NCBI GenBank assembly: GCA_963822215.1
Contig: CAWGGX010000007.1
Coordinates: 186,001 to 250,000 of the forward strand
Source: Roseiarcus sp963822215
GTDB taxonomy: Bacteria; Pseudomonadota; Alphaproteobacteria; Rhizobiales; Beijerinckiaceae
Length of the DNA: 64,000 nt
Direction of reading: 5' to 3'
Shown piece after piece: positions 16,716 to 26,145 of this stretch. Within the stretch, counting starts at the first letter, position 1. The number at the start of each line of letters is the position of its first letter. Both the position numbers and the translations under genes were made by a program. The notes under the pieces were generated by a model. That model searched no databases. It worked only from the letters and a program-made list of their open reading frames with translations, and was not told the origin of the DNA.

Positions 16716-17789
16716 ATGATGGCTCCAGTCGCATTTGGGGAAGCGTTCACGGCTGAGGATCGGGCGTACCGCGGATCACGGTTCCGCGAAGTCCGCGAGA
16801 CGCTCTTCTCGAACCCATATCAGCGCGTCTGGGGTGGACCAGGCGAGCCGCCGCTGCCGATGTATCCGGTTACGCTGCGCGGCGTTCTCCAAGGCGCGCT
16901 ACGATTTGGCATCGGCTCCTTCTTTCACCAAGCGAGCGAACGGGCGGTCGACTCCGCAGCTGACCTCCGTCAGGGCGCCGACGGTCGTGGTTTTCGCCGC
17001 CTGGTGCATCCCAACGGCATCTGTCTTATCGGACGATGGGAAATTACTGAGCAAACGCCTTACTCCGGCTACTTCGCGTCGGGGAGCCAAGCGTTGCTCC
17101 TGGCCCGATATTCGACCTGTTGCGCCGAGACTCGCAGAGGTCATGTCAGGTCGCTGTCACTCGTGGGAAAGCTGTTTCCAACGGTCGACCCGGCCCACGC
17201 CCAACCGCTGCGAACGGCCAACTTCTTCACCCAGCAAGATATTGGCGGTGAAGCTACGGATTACGTTAACGACGCCGAATTGCGAAACGCCCCGAACACA
17301 ACGGCCTTTCGGCGGGGTGCTGGCGTCGGCACGCTGCTCGTCTCCGGTCTCGTCTTCGGTCGGGTCGACAAGCAACCGACAATCCGCCAGCTCTATCAGA
17401 TCGCGGAGCTTGGGAAGCCGCCGACCGAGCCCACCAACGCGCCGAGGTTCATGCGGCTGCTGATGTCGGAGAATCAGCCACGGATCGATGGCGCTGCGCT
17501 CGACTTTCGCGACGAGATCATGGCGCAGATTTTCGACAGGGGCGATCCGACCCCGAAGCGCACCCTAACCTTCCACGTCGAGGCGACCGACGACGGAGCC
17601 ACCGTTGGGACGAAGCTCCGCGAGCGACGGATGTTCAGCAATTGGCGGCGGATCGGCCGACTGGTCTTTGACGACGCCGTGGTGTCATACAACGGCGATT
17701 GCGTGATTCACATCAACCATCCCACGTGGCGCGAGGATCAAAATGACCCGTCGACGGCGACGCGCGTGAACGGACGGAAGGTTCGCTGA
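16716..17789 (+). CDS. Catalase-like haem-domain protein
   Basis: A 357-residue protein with distant resemblance to the catalase fold. The segment RRLVHPNGICLIGRWEI recalls the R..H..G region on the distal side of the haem. It is followed by TPYSGYFASGSQ, RGHVRSLSLVGKLFPT and TANFFTQQDIGG, all in catalase-like order. I do not see the classical proximal Tyr motif clearly, so true catalase activity is uncertain. The start follows a good AGGAGGTCA site; a second ATG is at 16719. The gene stands alone between 29-bp direct repeats and unrelated neighbours, which suggests a transferred cassette. Confidence 0.6.
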   Translation: MMAPVAFGEAFTAEDRAYRGSRFREVRETLFSNPYQRVWGGPGEPPLPMYPVTLRGVLQGALRFGIGSFFHQASERAVDSAADLRQGADGRGFRRLVHPNGICLIGRWEITEQTPYSGYFASGSQALLLARYSTCCAETRRGHVRSLSLVGKLFPTVDPAHAQPLRTANFFTQQDIGGEATDYVNDAELRNAPNTTAFRRGAGVGTLLVSGLVFGRVDKQPTIRQLYQIAELGKPPTEPTNAPRFMRLLMSENQPRIDGAALDFRDEIMAQIFDRGDPTPKRTLTFHVEATDDGATVGTKLRERRMFSNWRRIGRLVFDDAVVSYNGDCVIHINHPTWREDQNDPSTATRVNGRKVR

Positions 17790-18094
17790 GGGCCAAGTCT
17801 CGGCAATGGCCTGGCCGCAGGCAGGGCCGGCGGTGCCCGATGTTCCGAGACGATCGGTATTCGCTGGGCGATTGACCGCCCTCGACCCTGAGCGGGCCAT
17901 CAAGATCGGCGTTACGAACGGGCGGGAAGCGCGAGAAAGCGGTCTTCTGCTAACCGTCGGCCCTGTCCTTGACGCCGGCTGACGGAATTGCGAGTTCTCG
18001 GGCCATTCCTTGGTCGAGAGGATTGATCCCGCTTACCGCTTCGGCGATCGACGCCCCGATCTTCGGTCCGGCTTTTCCACCGCGCCCGGCCCAC
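17790..18094. other. Intergenic region between convergent genes
   Basis: Nothing coding is recognised. It contains the right 29-bp repeat copy at 17919. Confidence 0.5.
17919..17947. repeat. 29-bp direct repeat, right copy
   Basis: Same sequence and orientation as 16392-16420, with two mismatches. About 1.53 kb separates the copies. Confidence 0.75.
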
Positions 18095-20047
18095 TCAATT
18101 CGTCTTCGCCTCCCCTTCCGGCATCCCGGCTTTGCGAAGGCCGTCGTATGTCCGCTCTCTCACCTCGCGTGGAACCCAGTGCCGGGACTCGAGTTCCGCC
18201 TTGCATGCCGCGATCGTCCTGAGCGGCCCGGTGGAGGGCAGCGCGAGGTAGCGCTGGAGCGCCTCGCGCGCTTCCGCATCATGATCGGTCAAGGCGAGCG
18301 CCGCCACAAGGTTCAGATGAATATTGGCGATATTCGGATTGATCGCGATCGCCCGGCGAGCCAGGTCAATCGCCTGGTCATAATTCTTCAGCCCGAAATT
18401 GGCCCACGCCTTGCCGCCGTACCAATAGGGGAGCCCCCGATCGTGGGGGCTCACGCTAATCGCCTTATCGAAAGATTCAAAGCTTTTCTCGAACTCCCCG
18501 AGCTTGTTGTAGGTAAAACCCAGGCCCACGTCGGCGTCCGCGAAGGACGGGTCCACCGCGAGCGCGCGCTCGAATTCGGCGACGGCCTCTTCGTTGCTCC
18601 CGCGGACCAGGAGGATCCAGCCCTTCTGGCTGTGAGCCCAAGGGTCATCTGGATCGAGGGCGAGCGCTCTCGACTCCAATTCGCCGGTCCGCTCGAGGTC
18701 GCCTTTAGGGTCACTGGAAAGGCCAAGCAGCGCCGGCCACAAGAACTTGTTCCCCAACACCACCAGGGCGCGGACATTGTTGGGATCGATGGCGAGCGCC
18801 TGTTCGCAGAGCGCGTAGGCCGCATCCGCCTCCTTGCCGATAGGTTCGGCCTTAAATTGGCCCGCGGCGCATTGGAGAGCCAAGTCCTCGGCGTCACGAT
18901 TGGCCGCGGGCGTCCGTTTGACGCGTGCGCCCTCGGCATAGACGAGTTGAAGGGCGAGTGTGTTCGCCAAACGCGCGACGATCGCGTCTTGCGTCTGTAA
19001 CAAATCGGCGCGGGGCGTGTCGAATTGTTCGGCCCAGAGATGAGCGCCGCTCTCGACGTCGATGAGCTGGGCGTTGACCCTAATCCGATCGCCGCTCGGC
19101 TGCACCGAGCCTTCGAGAACATAGCGCACACCCAGATCCTTGCCGATCGCCTTGGCGTCGATCGGCTTGCCCTTGAGGGTCATGGCCGTGTTGCGCGCGA
19201 TGACGAAGCTGTCGCGGATGCGAGCGAGACTGGTTATCAGTTCGTCGGTCAGGGCGTCGGCGAGGTAATCCTGCGCCGGATCGCCAGAGAGATTGGCGAC
19301 GGGCATGACGACGATCGACAGCCGTGCGGCCTCGGCGGGCGACTTCGCGGCGACGCTTGCGGGCCGGTTCGCATTGAGGAACCACAACGCGCCAACCGCG
19401 ATCACAACCAGCAGCGCCGCGAGCGCGGCGGCGAGCGGCGCGAGCCCGAAACGCCTCTTCTGCGGCGTGGGCGCTGCAGGCGTCACCGGCGTCACGGGTT
19501 TCGCCGGCTTCGCCTGCGCTGGAGCGCCGACCTCAAGCGAATAGACGTGGACCGGCTCCGTGATGTTCTTGAGCGGGGTCAGCCCAAGATCGCTGACCTT
19601 GAGATCGAGCCGCTGTTTCACCTGCCGATAGGCGTCTTCCGAAAGACAGATCGCGCCGGGTTTGGCGACTCCTTCGAGCCGGGCGGCGATATTGACCCCG
19701 TCGCCCATGAGGTCGCCGTCGCTCTCCTCGACTACGTCGCCAAGGTGGATGCCGATCCGAATTTCAATGCGCTTGTCGGGCGCGACCTCGGCGTTGCGCT
19801 CGACCATCGCCCTTTGGACTTCAATGGCGCAGTTCACTGCGTCGACGACGCTGCGGAATTCGAGGATACTGCCGTCGCCCGTGCGCTTGACGATGCGGCC
19901 GTGATGCACCGCGATGGTGGGGTCGATCAGGTCGCTGCGAAGCGTCCGAAGGCGAGCGAGGATTCGATCTTCATCCGCACCCGCAAGCCGCGAGTAGCCG
20001 ACGACGTCGGACACCAAGATCGCCGCGAGCTTTCGGGTCTCGCTCAT
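18095..20047 (-). CDS. Class III adenylate/guanylate cyclase with TPR region
   Basis: A 650-residue membrane protein. The N-terminal cyclase domain has metal-binding D14 in VSDVVGYSRL and D58 in RTGDGSILEF, then GDGVNIAARLEG. A transmembrane helix (PLAAALAALLVVIAVGALWF) follows at about 225-245. Next is a domain starting VVMPVANLSGDPAQDYLADA, with LGVRYVLEGSVQPSGDRIRV and AQLIDVESGAHLWAEQFD, typical of this cyclase family. The C-terminus is a set of TPR-like helices. It should make cyclic nucleotide with output tuned by the TPR part. It is divergent from a second cyclase at 20575. Confidence 0.9.
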   Translation of the reverse strand: MSETRKLAAILVSDVVGYSRLAGADEDRILARLRTLRSDLIDPTIAVHHGRIVKRTGDGSILEFRSVVDAVNCAIEVQRAMVERNAEVAPDKRIEIRIGIHLGDVVEESDGDLMGDGVNIAARLEGVAKPGAICLSEDAYRQVKQRLDLKVSDLGLTPLKNITEPVHVYSLEVGAPAQAKPAKPVTPVTPAAPTPQKRRFGLAPLAAALAALLVVIAVGALWFLNANRPASVAAKSPAEAARLSIVVMPVANLSGDPAQDYLADALTDELITSLARIRDSFVIARNTAMTLKGKPIDAKAIGKDLGVRYVLEGSVQPSGDRIRVNAQLIDVESGAHLWAEQFDTPRADLLQTQDAIVARLANTLALQLVYAEGARVKRTPAANRDAEDLALQCAAGQFKAEPIGKEADAAYALCEQALAIDPNNVRALVVLGNKFLWPALLGLSSDPKGDLERTGELESRALALDPDDPWAHSQKGWILLVRGSNEEAVAEFERALAVDPSFADADVGLGFTYNKLGEFEKSFESFDKAISVSPHDRGLPYWYGGKAWANFGLKNYDQAIDLARRAIAINPNIANIHLNLVAALALTDHDAEAREALQRYLALPSTGPLRTIAACKAELESRHWVPREVRERTYDGLRKAGMPEGEAKTN

Positions 20048-20574
20048 GGCGCTAGTGCCGAAGCCAAATCACCGGTCGCAGGTGGCATGGGCATGGCTGC
20101 ATTTCCATGCTGCACTGATCGATGACGCGCGGCGGCCGGGAATGCAGGCCCGGCGTTCGGTAGCTAGCCTAGCCGCGCTGGCCAGATATTACGCCGGTCC
20201 AAAGTTGAGAACAACACGTGACTGAGCCGGTTCCGTGAGCAGGCGGGCCGGGAGGTGATCAGCCGCCTTGACTTCCGTTCGCGACCCGATCCGCAATGAC
20301 CCTCGGGGGTGCGCCATGAAGCCCTTGTCGTTCGGCGTGGCCTACCGGCATGTCCACTTCCCGTCGAGGGCCGTCAAGCCTCGGACAACGCGAAAGCCCG
20401 CTTCGGAGCGGACACCGGGCCTACAAAAGGCTGCCCGCGAAGGCCCGCAATCCGCCCAAACCTGATGTTCAAACGCGGCGCTGGCGTTGACGGGCGCTCG
20501 CGTTCGGCTACCATCCCGTCTTCCCTGCGGAGGTTTTGGACCTTCCGTTCTTTTCGCAACCGGTCGCCGACACG
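20048..20574. other. Shared regulatory region between two divergent cyclase genes
   Basis: Both cyclase starts face this stretch, so it must hold both promoters. No convincing gene or clear -35/-10 pair was found. A GC-rich hairpin-prone segment lies around 20370-20440. Confidence 0.45.
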
Positions 20575-22824
20575 ATGAAGGTCCGCTCGCCCAGGGCGCT
20601 GCGTCAGCTGAAGAAATGGCGCTCCTACGTCCTGGTCGTCATCGCCGCCTATCTTTCGACGCTCGCGGTTGGCGTGTTGCTCGGGCCGCTGCGCGGCAAC
20701 ATCGACAACCTCGTCTTCGATCAGTACCAGCGCTGGAAGCCGAGGCCGTACGACTTCAGCCAGCCGGTTCGCATTGTCGACATCGACGACGAATCGATTC
20801 ACCTGATCGGCCGCTGGCCCTGGTCGCGCCGGACCATGGCGGACCTGGTCGAGGCGCTCGTCAAGGCGAACGTCGCCGCCATCGGATTCGACTACCTGTT
20901 CTCCGAAAAGGACCAGGCCGCCGGCGATATCGCGAAGTGCACGAAGGGCGTCGTCCACAGCGCCGACGCGGCGTCGCGCTGTCAAGAGGTGGCCGATGGT
21001 GACGCCGCTTTTGCTCAAGCCATTCAAGGTCGTCCCGTCGTCCTCGGCGTGTTCCTCACGCCCACGCACAACGGATCCCAGGCGAGCCTCACCGCCAAGG
21101 CCGGATTCTCCTTTGTCGGCGACCCGCCGACGTCCCTGGTCACGTCCTTCAACGGGGTGCTGGCGCCGATCCCCGAGCTCGCCGACGCCTCACAGGGTCT
21201 CGGCTTCTTGAACTGGCTGCCGGACAACGATCGCGTGGTCCGCCGCGTGCCGCTGCTGCTCGCGGTCAATGGCCAGATTCAGCCGAGCCTCGTGCTCGAG
21301 ACGCTTCGGGTGGCCCAGGGAGCGACGGGCTATATTGTGAAATCGACGACCGCCTACGGCAGCACCGCCGGCAAGAGCGAAGTCATCGATTCGATCAAGG
21401 ACGGCGACGTCATCGTTCCCCTCCAGGAAGACGGCCAGTTGCGCGTATGGTTCGCAAAGTCCGATCCGCGCCGGTCGATTCCGGCCTGGAAAGTGCTGCA
21501 GCCCGACGCCGACCTTTCCGATCTCGCCGGCAAGCTCGTGCTCGTCGGCGCCAGCGCTTCGCTCCTCCACGACATCGTGGCGACGCCGCTCGATCCCTCG
21601 ACCCCGGGAGTCGAGGCCCATGCTCAACTGATGGAGCAGATTCTCACCGGCGTGACGCTGGAGCGGCCCGTTTGGGCGGTGGGCGCGGAGTTGGCGGCCG
21701 GCGCGGCGATGTCGCTGATCGTCGCGGCGCTTCTGCCGTTCGTCCCGATCTATGCGACGGCGGCCGTCGGCGGCATCCTGGCTGCGGCCATGGGGTTTGT
21801 CAGCTGGAACGCGTTCAGCCATCAGGGCGTGCTGATCGACCCGCTCTATCCGAGCATCGCCGCGGGCTTCGTGTTCTTCGCCGGGGTCGGACAGCTCTAC
21901 GGCCAGAAGCGCCAGCAGGTGAGCGAAATCCGCTCGGCGTTCGGCCGCTATGTGTCGCCCGCGGTGGTCGCGCGGCTCGCCGAACACCCCGAGCACCTGC
22001 AGCTTGGCGGCGAGAAGCGCGATCTAACCATTATGTTTTGTGATATACGCTCGTTCACGACCCTGTCCGAGGGTTTCACTGCGGTCGAACTGTCGAGCTT
22101 CCTCAACGAGTATCTGTCGCCGATGACCGACATCATCCTGGGCGAAGAAGGCACCGTCGACAAATACATGGGCGACGCCATCATGGCGTTCTGGAATGCG
22201 CCGCTCGACGACGCAGCCCACGGCATCCACGGCGTGCGCGCCGCGCTCCAGATGCGCGAGACGCTCGCCCAACTCAACCAGGAGTGGCGGGCTGAGGCCG
22301 AGAAGGCCGGACGCCCCTTCAAGCCGGTGAAGTTCGGCATAGGCCTCAACACCGGCGAATGCAGCGTCGGCAATATGGGATCCGAGCAGCGGTTCGACTA
22401 TTCGGCGCTCGGCGACGAGGTCAACATCGCCTCGCGGCTCGAGGGATCGTCCAAGCAGTTCGGCGTCGACATCGTGGCGAGCTCGGCCACGCGCGACGAG
22501 GCGCCGGAATTCGCCTGGCTCGAGATCGACGCCGTCAAGCTCAAGAACAAGACGCGGGCCGTCGCGCTCTACGCGCTCGCGGGCGGACAGGCTTACGCCG
22601 AGACCGAGTCGTTCCGCAGCCTCCTGGGGCTGCACGAGGAGATGCTCGCAGCCTACCGCGCTCGCAAGTTCGCCGCCGCGCGACGATTGGCGGAACAGGC
22701 GGCGCCGCTCGCGGCGCCCGAGGTCGCCGGGCTCTACGGCTACTACGTCAACCGGTTTGCCGCGCTCGAAGCCGAGACGCTTCCGGAGAGCTGGGCGCCG
22801 ATGATTGCGCTCGACGAAAAATAG
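20575..22824 (+). CDS. CHASE2-domain adenylate/guanylate cyclase
   Basis: A sensor cyclase of about 749 residues. After an N-terminal membrane helix (YVLVVIAAYLSTLAVGVLL) comes an extracytoplasmic CHASE2 domain (VRIVDIDDESIHLIGRWPW, and GFDYLFSEKD). Three membrane helices follow, then a cytoplasmic class III cyclase domain with FCDIRSFTTLSEG, YMGDAIMAFWNAP and YSALGDEVNIASRLEG, holding both metal-binding Asp residues. It likely senses an envelope signal. ATG 20575 is preferred; a TTG at 20536 has GGAGG only 2 nt upstream. The stop lies 18 bp from the stop of the convergent autotransporter. Confidence 0.9.
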   Translation: MKVRSPRALRQLKKWRSYVLVVIAAYLSTLAVGVLLGPLRGNIDNLVFDQYQRWKPRPYDFSQPVRIVDIDDESIHLIGRWPWSRRTMADLVEALVKANVAAIGFDYLFSEKDQAAGDIAKCTKGVVHSADAASRCQEVADGDAAFAQAIQGRPVVLGVFLTPTHNGSQASLTAKAGFSFVGDPPTSLVTSFNGVLAPIPELADASQGLGFLNWLPDNDRVVRRVPLLLAVNGQIQPSLVLETLRVAQGATGYIVKSTTAYGSTAGKSEVIDSIKDGDVIVPLQEDGQLRVWFAKSDPRRSIPAWKVLQPDADLSDLAGKLVLVGASASLLHDIVATPLDPSTPGVEAHAQLMEQILTGVTLERPVWAVGAELAAGAAMSLIVAALLPFVPIYATAAVGGILAAAMGFVSWNAFSHQGVLIDPLYPSIAAGFVFFAGVGQLYGQKRQQVSEIRSAFGRYVSPAVVARLAEHPEHLQLGGEKRDLTIMFCDIRSFTTLSEGFTAVELSSFLNEYLSPMTDIILGEEGTVDKYMGDAIMAFWNAPLDDAAHGIHGVRAALQMRETLAQLNQEWRAEAEKAGRPFKPVKFGIGLNTGECSVGNMGSEQRFDYSALGDEVNIASRLEGSSKQFGVDIVASSATRDEAPEFAWLEIDAVKLKNKTRAVALYALAGGQAYAETESFRSLLGLHEEMLAAYRARKFAAARRLAEQAAPLAAPEVAGLYGYYVNRFAALEAETLPESWAPMIALDEK

Positions 22825-22842
22825 AGCGAGGCCGGCGTCCTC

Positions 22843-25800
22843 TCAGAAGAGATAGCGCAAGCCGACGCCGCCATGGACCGTCGTCCCGATCACGCCGCCG
22901 AAGGTGCCCAGAATGAAGCCGTCGACGACCATGCGCTGGCTGACCCGGTAGCCGACGCGGGCCCCCCATTCGTACCAGACTGAATTGCCGATCGGGTAGG
23001 GCGAGATCGCGCCGAAGTCGGCGATATTCCATTGCGAGCCGTTGGTGGAGTTGAACCCATAGGCGACGGCGCCGCTGACGTTCGCCTCGAACTGGCCGCC
23101 GAAGAGATGGGTGTACTGGGCGCCGAACCGCGCCACATCGAGCGCCTCGAGGCCAGTCGTGACGGTCGCGGGGAAAGGATTGGTCCCGCTGGAACCCTCG
23201 GTGTAACCGCCGGCGACGAGCCAGCTTCGGCTGATGTCCGTATAGATCGCCGCCTCGTCGATCGGCGTAACCCGGTCGACCCATCCGACCCGGCCGAACA
23301 GACCGAGGCTGCGGTTGACCGCGTCCCCTTGGCCCTCAGCGATCAAATCCCCGTTGGGGTAGGTGCGCGTGTAGCGCACCTGCTCAAAGGGAACGAAGCC
23401 GCCGCCGATTTCGACGAACGGGCGGCTGCGGCCGAAGTTGATCGGGTCGTAGGTGATCGCGCCGGCGAAAGTCGGAGCGTTGGTGACGGTGATGCCAGGG
23501 GCGGTGTATTCATCGTAGGAGAAGCCGCCCATCAGGGTCAGTTCGGGCGTGATGCTCATCCTGCCATGCGCGCCGAGCGCGTAGGAGCCGATCGACCCGA
23601 ACCCGGAACTGCAGTTCGAGCAGTTGACCTGCTCGGTCGCGCCGAGAAGGATGGAGCTCAGCACCCGGCCGGTGATCAGCGCCTGCTGCTGCGCCCTCGC
23701 GACCGCGTTGACGGAGCCCGCCATCTCCGGCGCGGTCGTCGTCGGCGAGGCGACGAGATAATAATCCTCCCCGTTCTGCTCGAGCGTATATTGATAGCCG
23801 CCGGCGGCCGTCGTCTGGGCGAGCGCGAAGGCGTTCTTGTCGATCGTTCCGCCGTTGGTTGCGACGACCACCGGAATGCCGTTCCCGGTCGTCGGCGCGC
23901 CGCCGATCGTCGTGTTGTTGATGGACAAGAGCGTCTGACCGCTCGCCGTGCCGCCGTTGATGACGATCTTGTCGGCAATCTGCCCCACCAGAGGGAAGCT
24001 CGCGTAGGCTAGCGCCGCGTTCATCGCGATCGAAGCGCCAGAGCCGGAATAATTGCCGATCGTCAAGGTCTTGAATCCGCCGCCGAGGCTTGGCGGGGCG
24101 AAGACGACCGCGCTGTTGGTCACAGCGAGATTCGAGACGGCCGACGAGCCAGTCACGGTCCAGGTCGACCCGTTTGTCAGATTGACGTTCGACGTCGACG
24201 CGGAATCGGTCGCGATCGCGCCGGTCAGGGCGGACGCCGCCGCGTTCACCGTGACGAAGCTGCCGCCTGTCGCGTTCAAAAGGGCGTTCGTCCCGGCGTT
24301 CGCCGTCGTGCTGTTGAAATTGACCGTCGCCGTGGAAGGGTCGGCGAAGATGAGATCGCCCGTCTGGTTGGCGATGGTGAAATTGTTGAATGTCGCGGTC
24401 TGGTTCGTCCCCCCGAGAAACGCGATCGCGCCGCCAGCGGACGCGATCGTTCCGCCCCCGGTCGCCGCAATGGATGCGCCGGCGCCTTGCAGGCCGACTG
24501 CGGTGGCGGCCGGGTTGGTCGTCGTGACGTTGAGAGGCCCGGATACCGTGATCGAGCCGGCGCTGCCGCTGCCCGCCGCGTCGCTCGCCAGCAACCCGAA
24601 GGCCCCGGCGCCAGTGGTCCTGACGGTCGTCGCGGCGAGAGTGACCGTCGACCCGGCGCCGTCGGCGTTGACGCCGTAAGCGCCGAGCCCGGTGGCCGGC
24701 GAGGTCCCGCCCGAGGTCGAGACCGTTGTCGCGCCCGAGGCGCTGATCGCGCCGCCCTGGCTCGCATAGACGCCGATCGCTCCGGCGCCCTGGGTCGAGA
24801 ACGCGTTGGAGCCGGCCAGGGTCGCCTTCGAGCCCGAGCCTGACACGGTGAGCGCGTGGGAGTCCTGACCCGAGGTTGCGATGGGCAGGCCGCTCAGGCT
24901 GGCGCTGCCTCCGCTGATGACGGCGACGCCGGCCGCCCCGCCGCCGGAGGTGGTCACAGAGCCGCCGTTCAGGACGAGGGCGCCGCCGGTGTCAGCCTGC
25001 GCGCCGGGGCTGCCGGCGCCATTCGTCGCGATGGCGACTCCGGCGCCGCCAAGCGGATTGGCCGTAATCGTGGAGCCGGCGCCGGTCGCTTGGAGGCCCG
25101 GCGCATTGACGCCGGAGGTGGTCACAGAGCCGCCGTTCAGGACGAGGGACCCGCCGGTGTCAGCCTGCGCGCCGGGGCTGCCGGCGCCATTCGTCGCGAC
25201 CGATACGCCGGCGCCACCAAGCGGATTGGCCGTAATCGTGGAGCCGGCGCCGGTCGCTTGGAGGCCCGGCGCGCTGTCGCCCCCGGTCGTCACAGAACCG
25301 CCGTTGAGCGTCGCGCTGCCCCCGTCAGACGCATAGACGCCGACGCCGCCGGCCGCCGGCGCGGGGCCGGCGCCTGTCGTAATCGAGACGCTGCTGGCGG
25401 TGATCGTGGAAGTTCCGCCCGTGACCGAAAGCCCGTCGGAGCCGGCTCCGGAGGTCTGGATCGAACCGCCGGCGAGCACGATGACGCCGCCGCTTTCCGC
25501 CTGACCGCCGTGGGCGTCGTCTCCGGTCGTCACAATCGTCGCCCCGCCGGAAAGCGTGACCTGTCCAGCGGTGTCGACGGCGACGCCGCTCGCCCCGTTT
25601 CCTTGGGTGTTGACCGTCATCTGGGCGCTCGACGATATCGTCGCGCCTCCGGTGGCGTAGAGGCCGAAGGCGTTTGCGCTCGTGGTGTTGACGGTCGCCG
25701 CGCCGGTGAAACTTATGCTGGACGCAGGAGTGGGATTTGCGGAGTCGTTGTAACTGAAAACGCCGTAGGGCGCGGTCGTCAGGCCGGGATAGTCGCCGGC

Positions 25801-26145
25801 GACCGCGGGATAAGACGTGATGCTCGTGCCGCTTCCCGACACGATGATTTGGCCGCCATCGTAGGCGATGAACGCAAATCCGGTATAGGGGACGCCCGTG
25901 CTGACCGGCGGTCCGGGAGCGCCCGGCGAATAGAGCCCGGCCTGAAACGCAATGCCGGACGCGGTCACGGTGCAGACATTGTTTTGAAGGGCGACCATAT
26001 TCGTAAAGGGCGGCCCATTGGCGACGCCGTCCCAGGTGCAATAGGAAACCGCCGTCGCCGGTTCCGTCCAGGCCAGCGCTCCAACCGTTAGGGCGCTCGC
26101 GAAGATGGCCAGCAGCGCAGCCCTGGTCGTCGCTATCGACCGCAC
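22843..26145 (-). CDS. Autotransporter (type V) with repetitive passenger
   Basis: A surface protein of about 1100 residues. GTG 26145 is taken as start because it gives a signal peptide (RAALLAIFASALTVGALAW) and overlaps the upstream FecR gene by 13 nt. The passenger is rich in Gly, Ser, Thr and Ala, with beta-helix-like repeats, including two near-identical 56-residue units. The last 270 or so residues form the outer-membrane beta-barrel, ending in RYLF with a C-terminal Phe. The function is probably adhesion or surface structure. The open frame extends upstream to 26856, but that part reads across the FecR gene in the wrong frame. Confidence 0.85.
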   Translation of the reverse strand: MRSIATTRAALLAIFASALTVGALAWTEPATAVSYCTWDGVANGPPFTNMVALQNNVCTVTASGIAFQAGLYSPGAPGPPVSTGVPYTGFAFIAYDGGQIIVSGSGTSITSYPAVAGDYPGLTTAPYGVFSYNDSANPTPASSISFTGAATVNTTSANAFGLYATGGATISSSAQMTVNTQGNGASGVAVDTAGQVTLSGGATIVTTGDDAHGGQAESGGVIVLAGGSIQTSGAGSDGLSVTGGTSTITASSVSITTGAGPAPAAGGVGVYASDGGSATLNGGSVTTGGDSAPGLQATGAGSTITANPLGGAGVSVATNGAGSPGAQADTGGSLVLNGGSVTTSGVNAPGLQATGAGSTITANPLGGAGVAIATNGAGSPGAQADTGGALVLNGGSVTTSGGGAAGVAVISGGSASLSGLPIATSGQDSHALTVSGSGSKATLAGSNAFSTQGAGAIGVYASQGGAISASGATTVSTSGGTSPATGLGAYGVNADGAGSTVTLAATTVRTTGAGAFGLLASDAAGSGSAGSITVSGPLNVTTTNPAATAVGLQGAGASIAATGGGTIASAGGAIAFLGGTNQTATFNNFTIANQTGDLIFADPSTATVNFNSTTANAGTNALLNATGGSFVTVNAAASALTGAIATDSASTSNVNLTNGSTWTVTGSSAVSNLAVTNSAVVFAPPSLGGGFKTLTIGNYSGSGASIAMNAALAYASFPLVGQIADKIVINGGTASGQTLLSINNTTIGGAPTTGNGIPVVVATNGGTIDKNAFALAQTTAAGGYQYTLEQNGEDYYLVASPTTTAPEMAGSVNAVARAQQQALITGRVLSSILLGATEQVNCSNCSSGFGSIGSYALGAHGRMSITPELTLMGGFSYDEYTAPGITVTNAPTFAGAITYDPINFGRSRPFVEIGGGFVPFEQVRYTRTYPNGDLIAEGQGDAVNRSLGLFGRVGWVDRVTPIDEAAIYTDISRSWLVAGGYTEGSSGTNPFPATVTTGLEALDVARFGAQYTHLFGGQFEANVSGAVAYGFNSTNGSQWNIADFGAISPYPIGNSVWYEWGARVGYRVSQRMVVDGFILGTFGGVIGTTVHGGVGLRYLF
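24943..25278. repeat. 168-bp tandem repeat in the autotransporter passenger
   Basis: Two near-identical 168-bp units (24943-25110 and 25111-25278), each coding 56 residues of the form NGGSVTTSG...GLQATGAGSTITANPLGG...GAGSPGAQADTGG. A diverged partial copy continues after them. Confidence 0.8.

Noticed and set aside
24943..25278. Possible CRISPR-like array suggested by regularly spaced repeats
   Set aside because: The repeats are 168-bp tandem units inside an open reading frame, coding for passenger repeats, with no spacers and no cas genes nearby.
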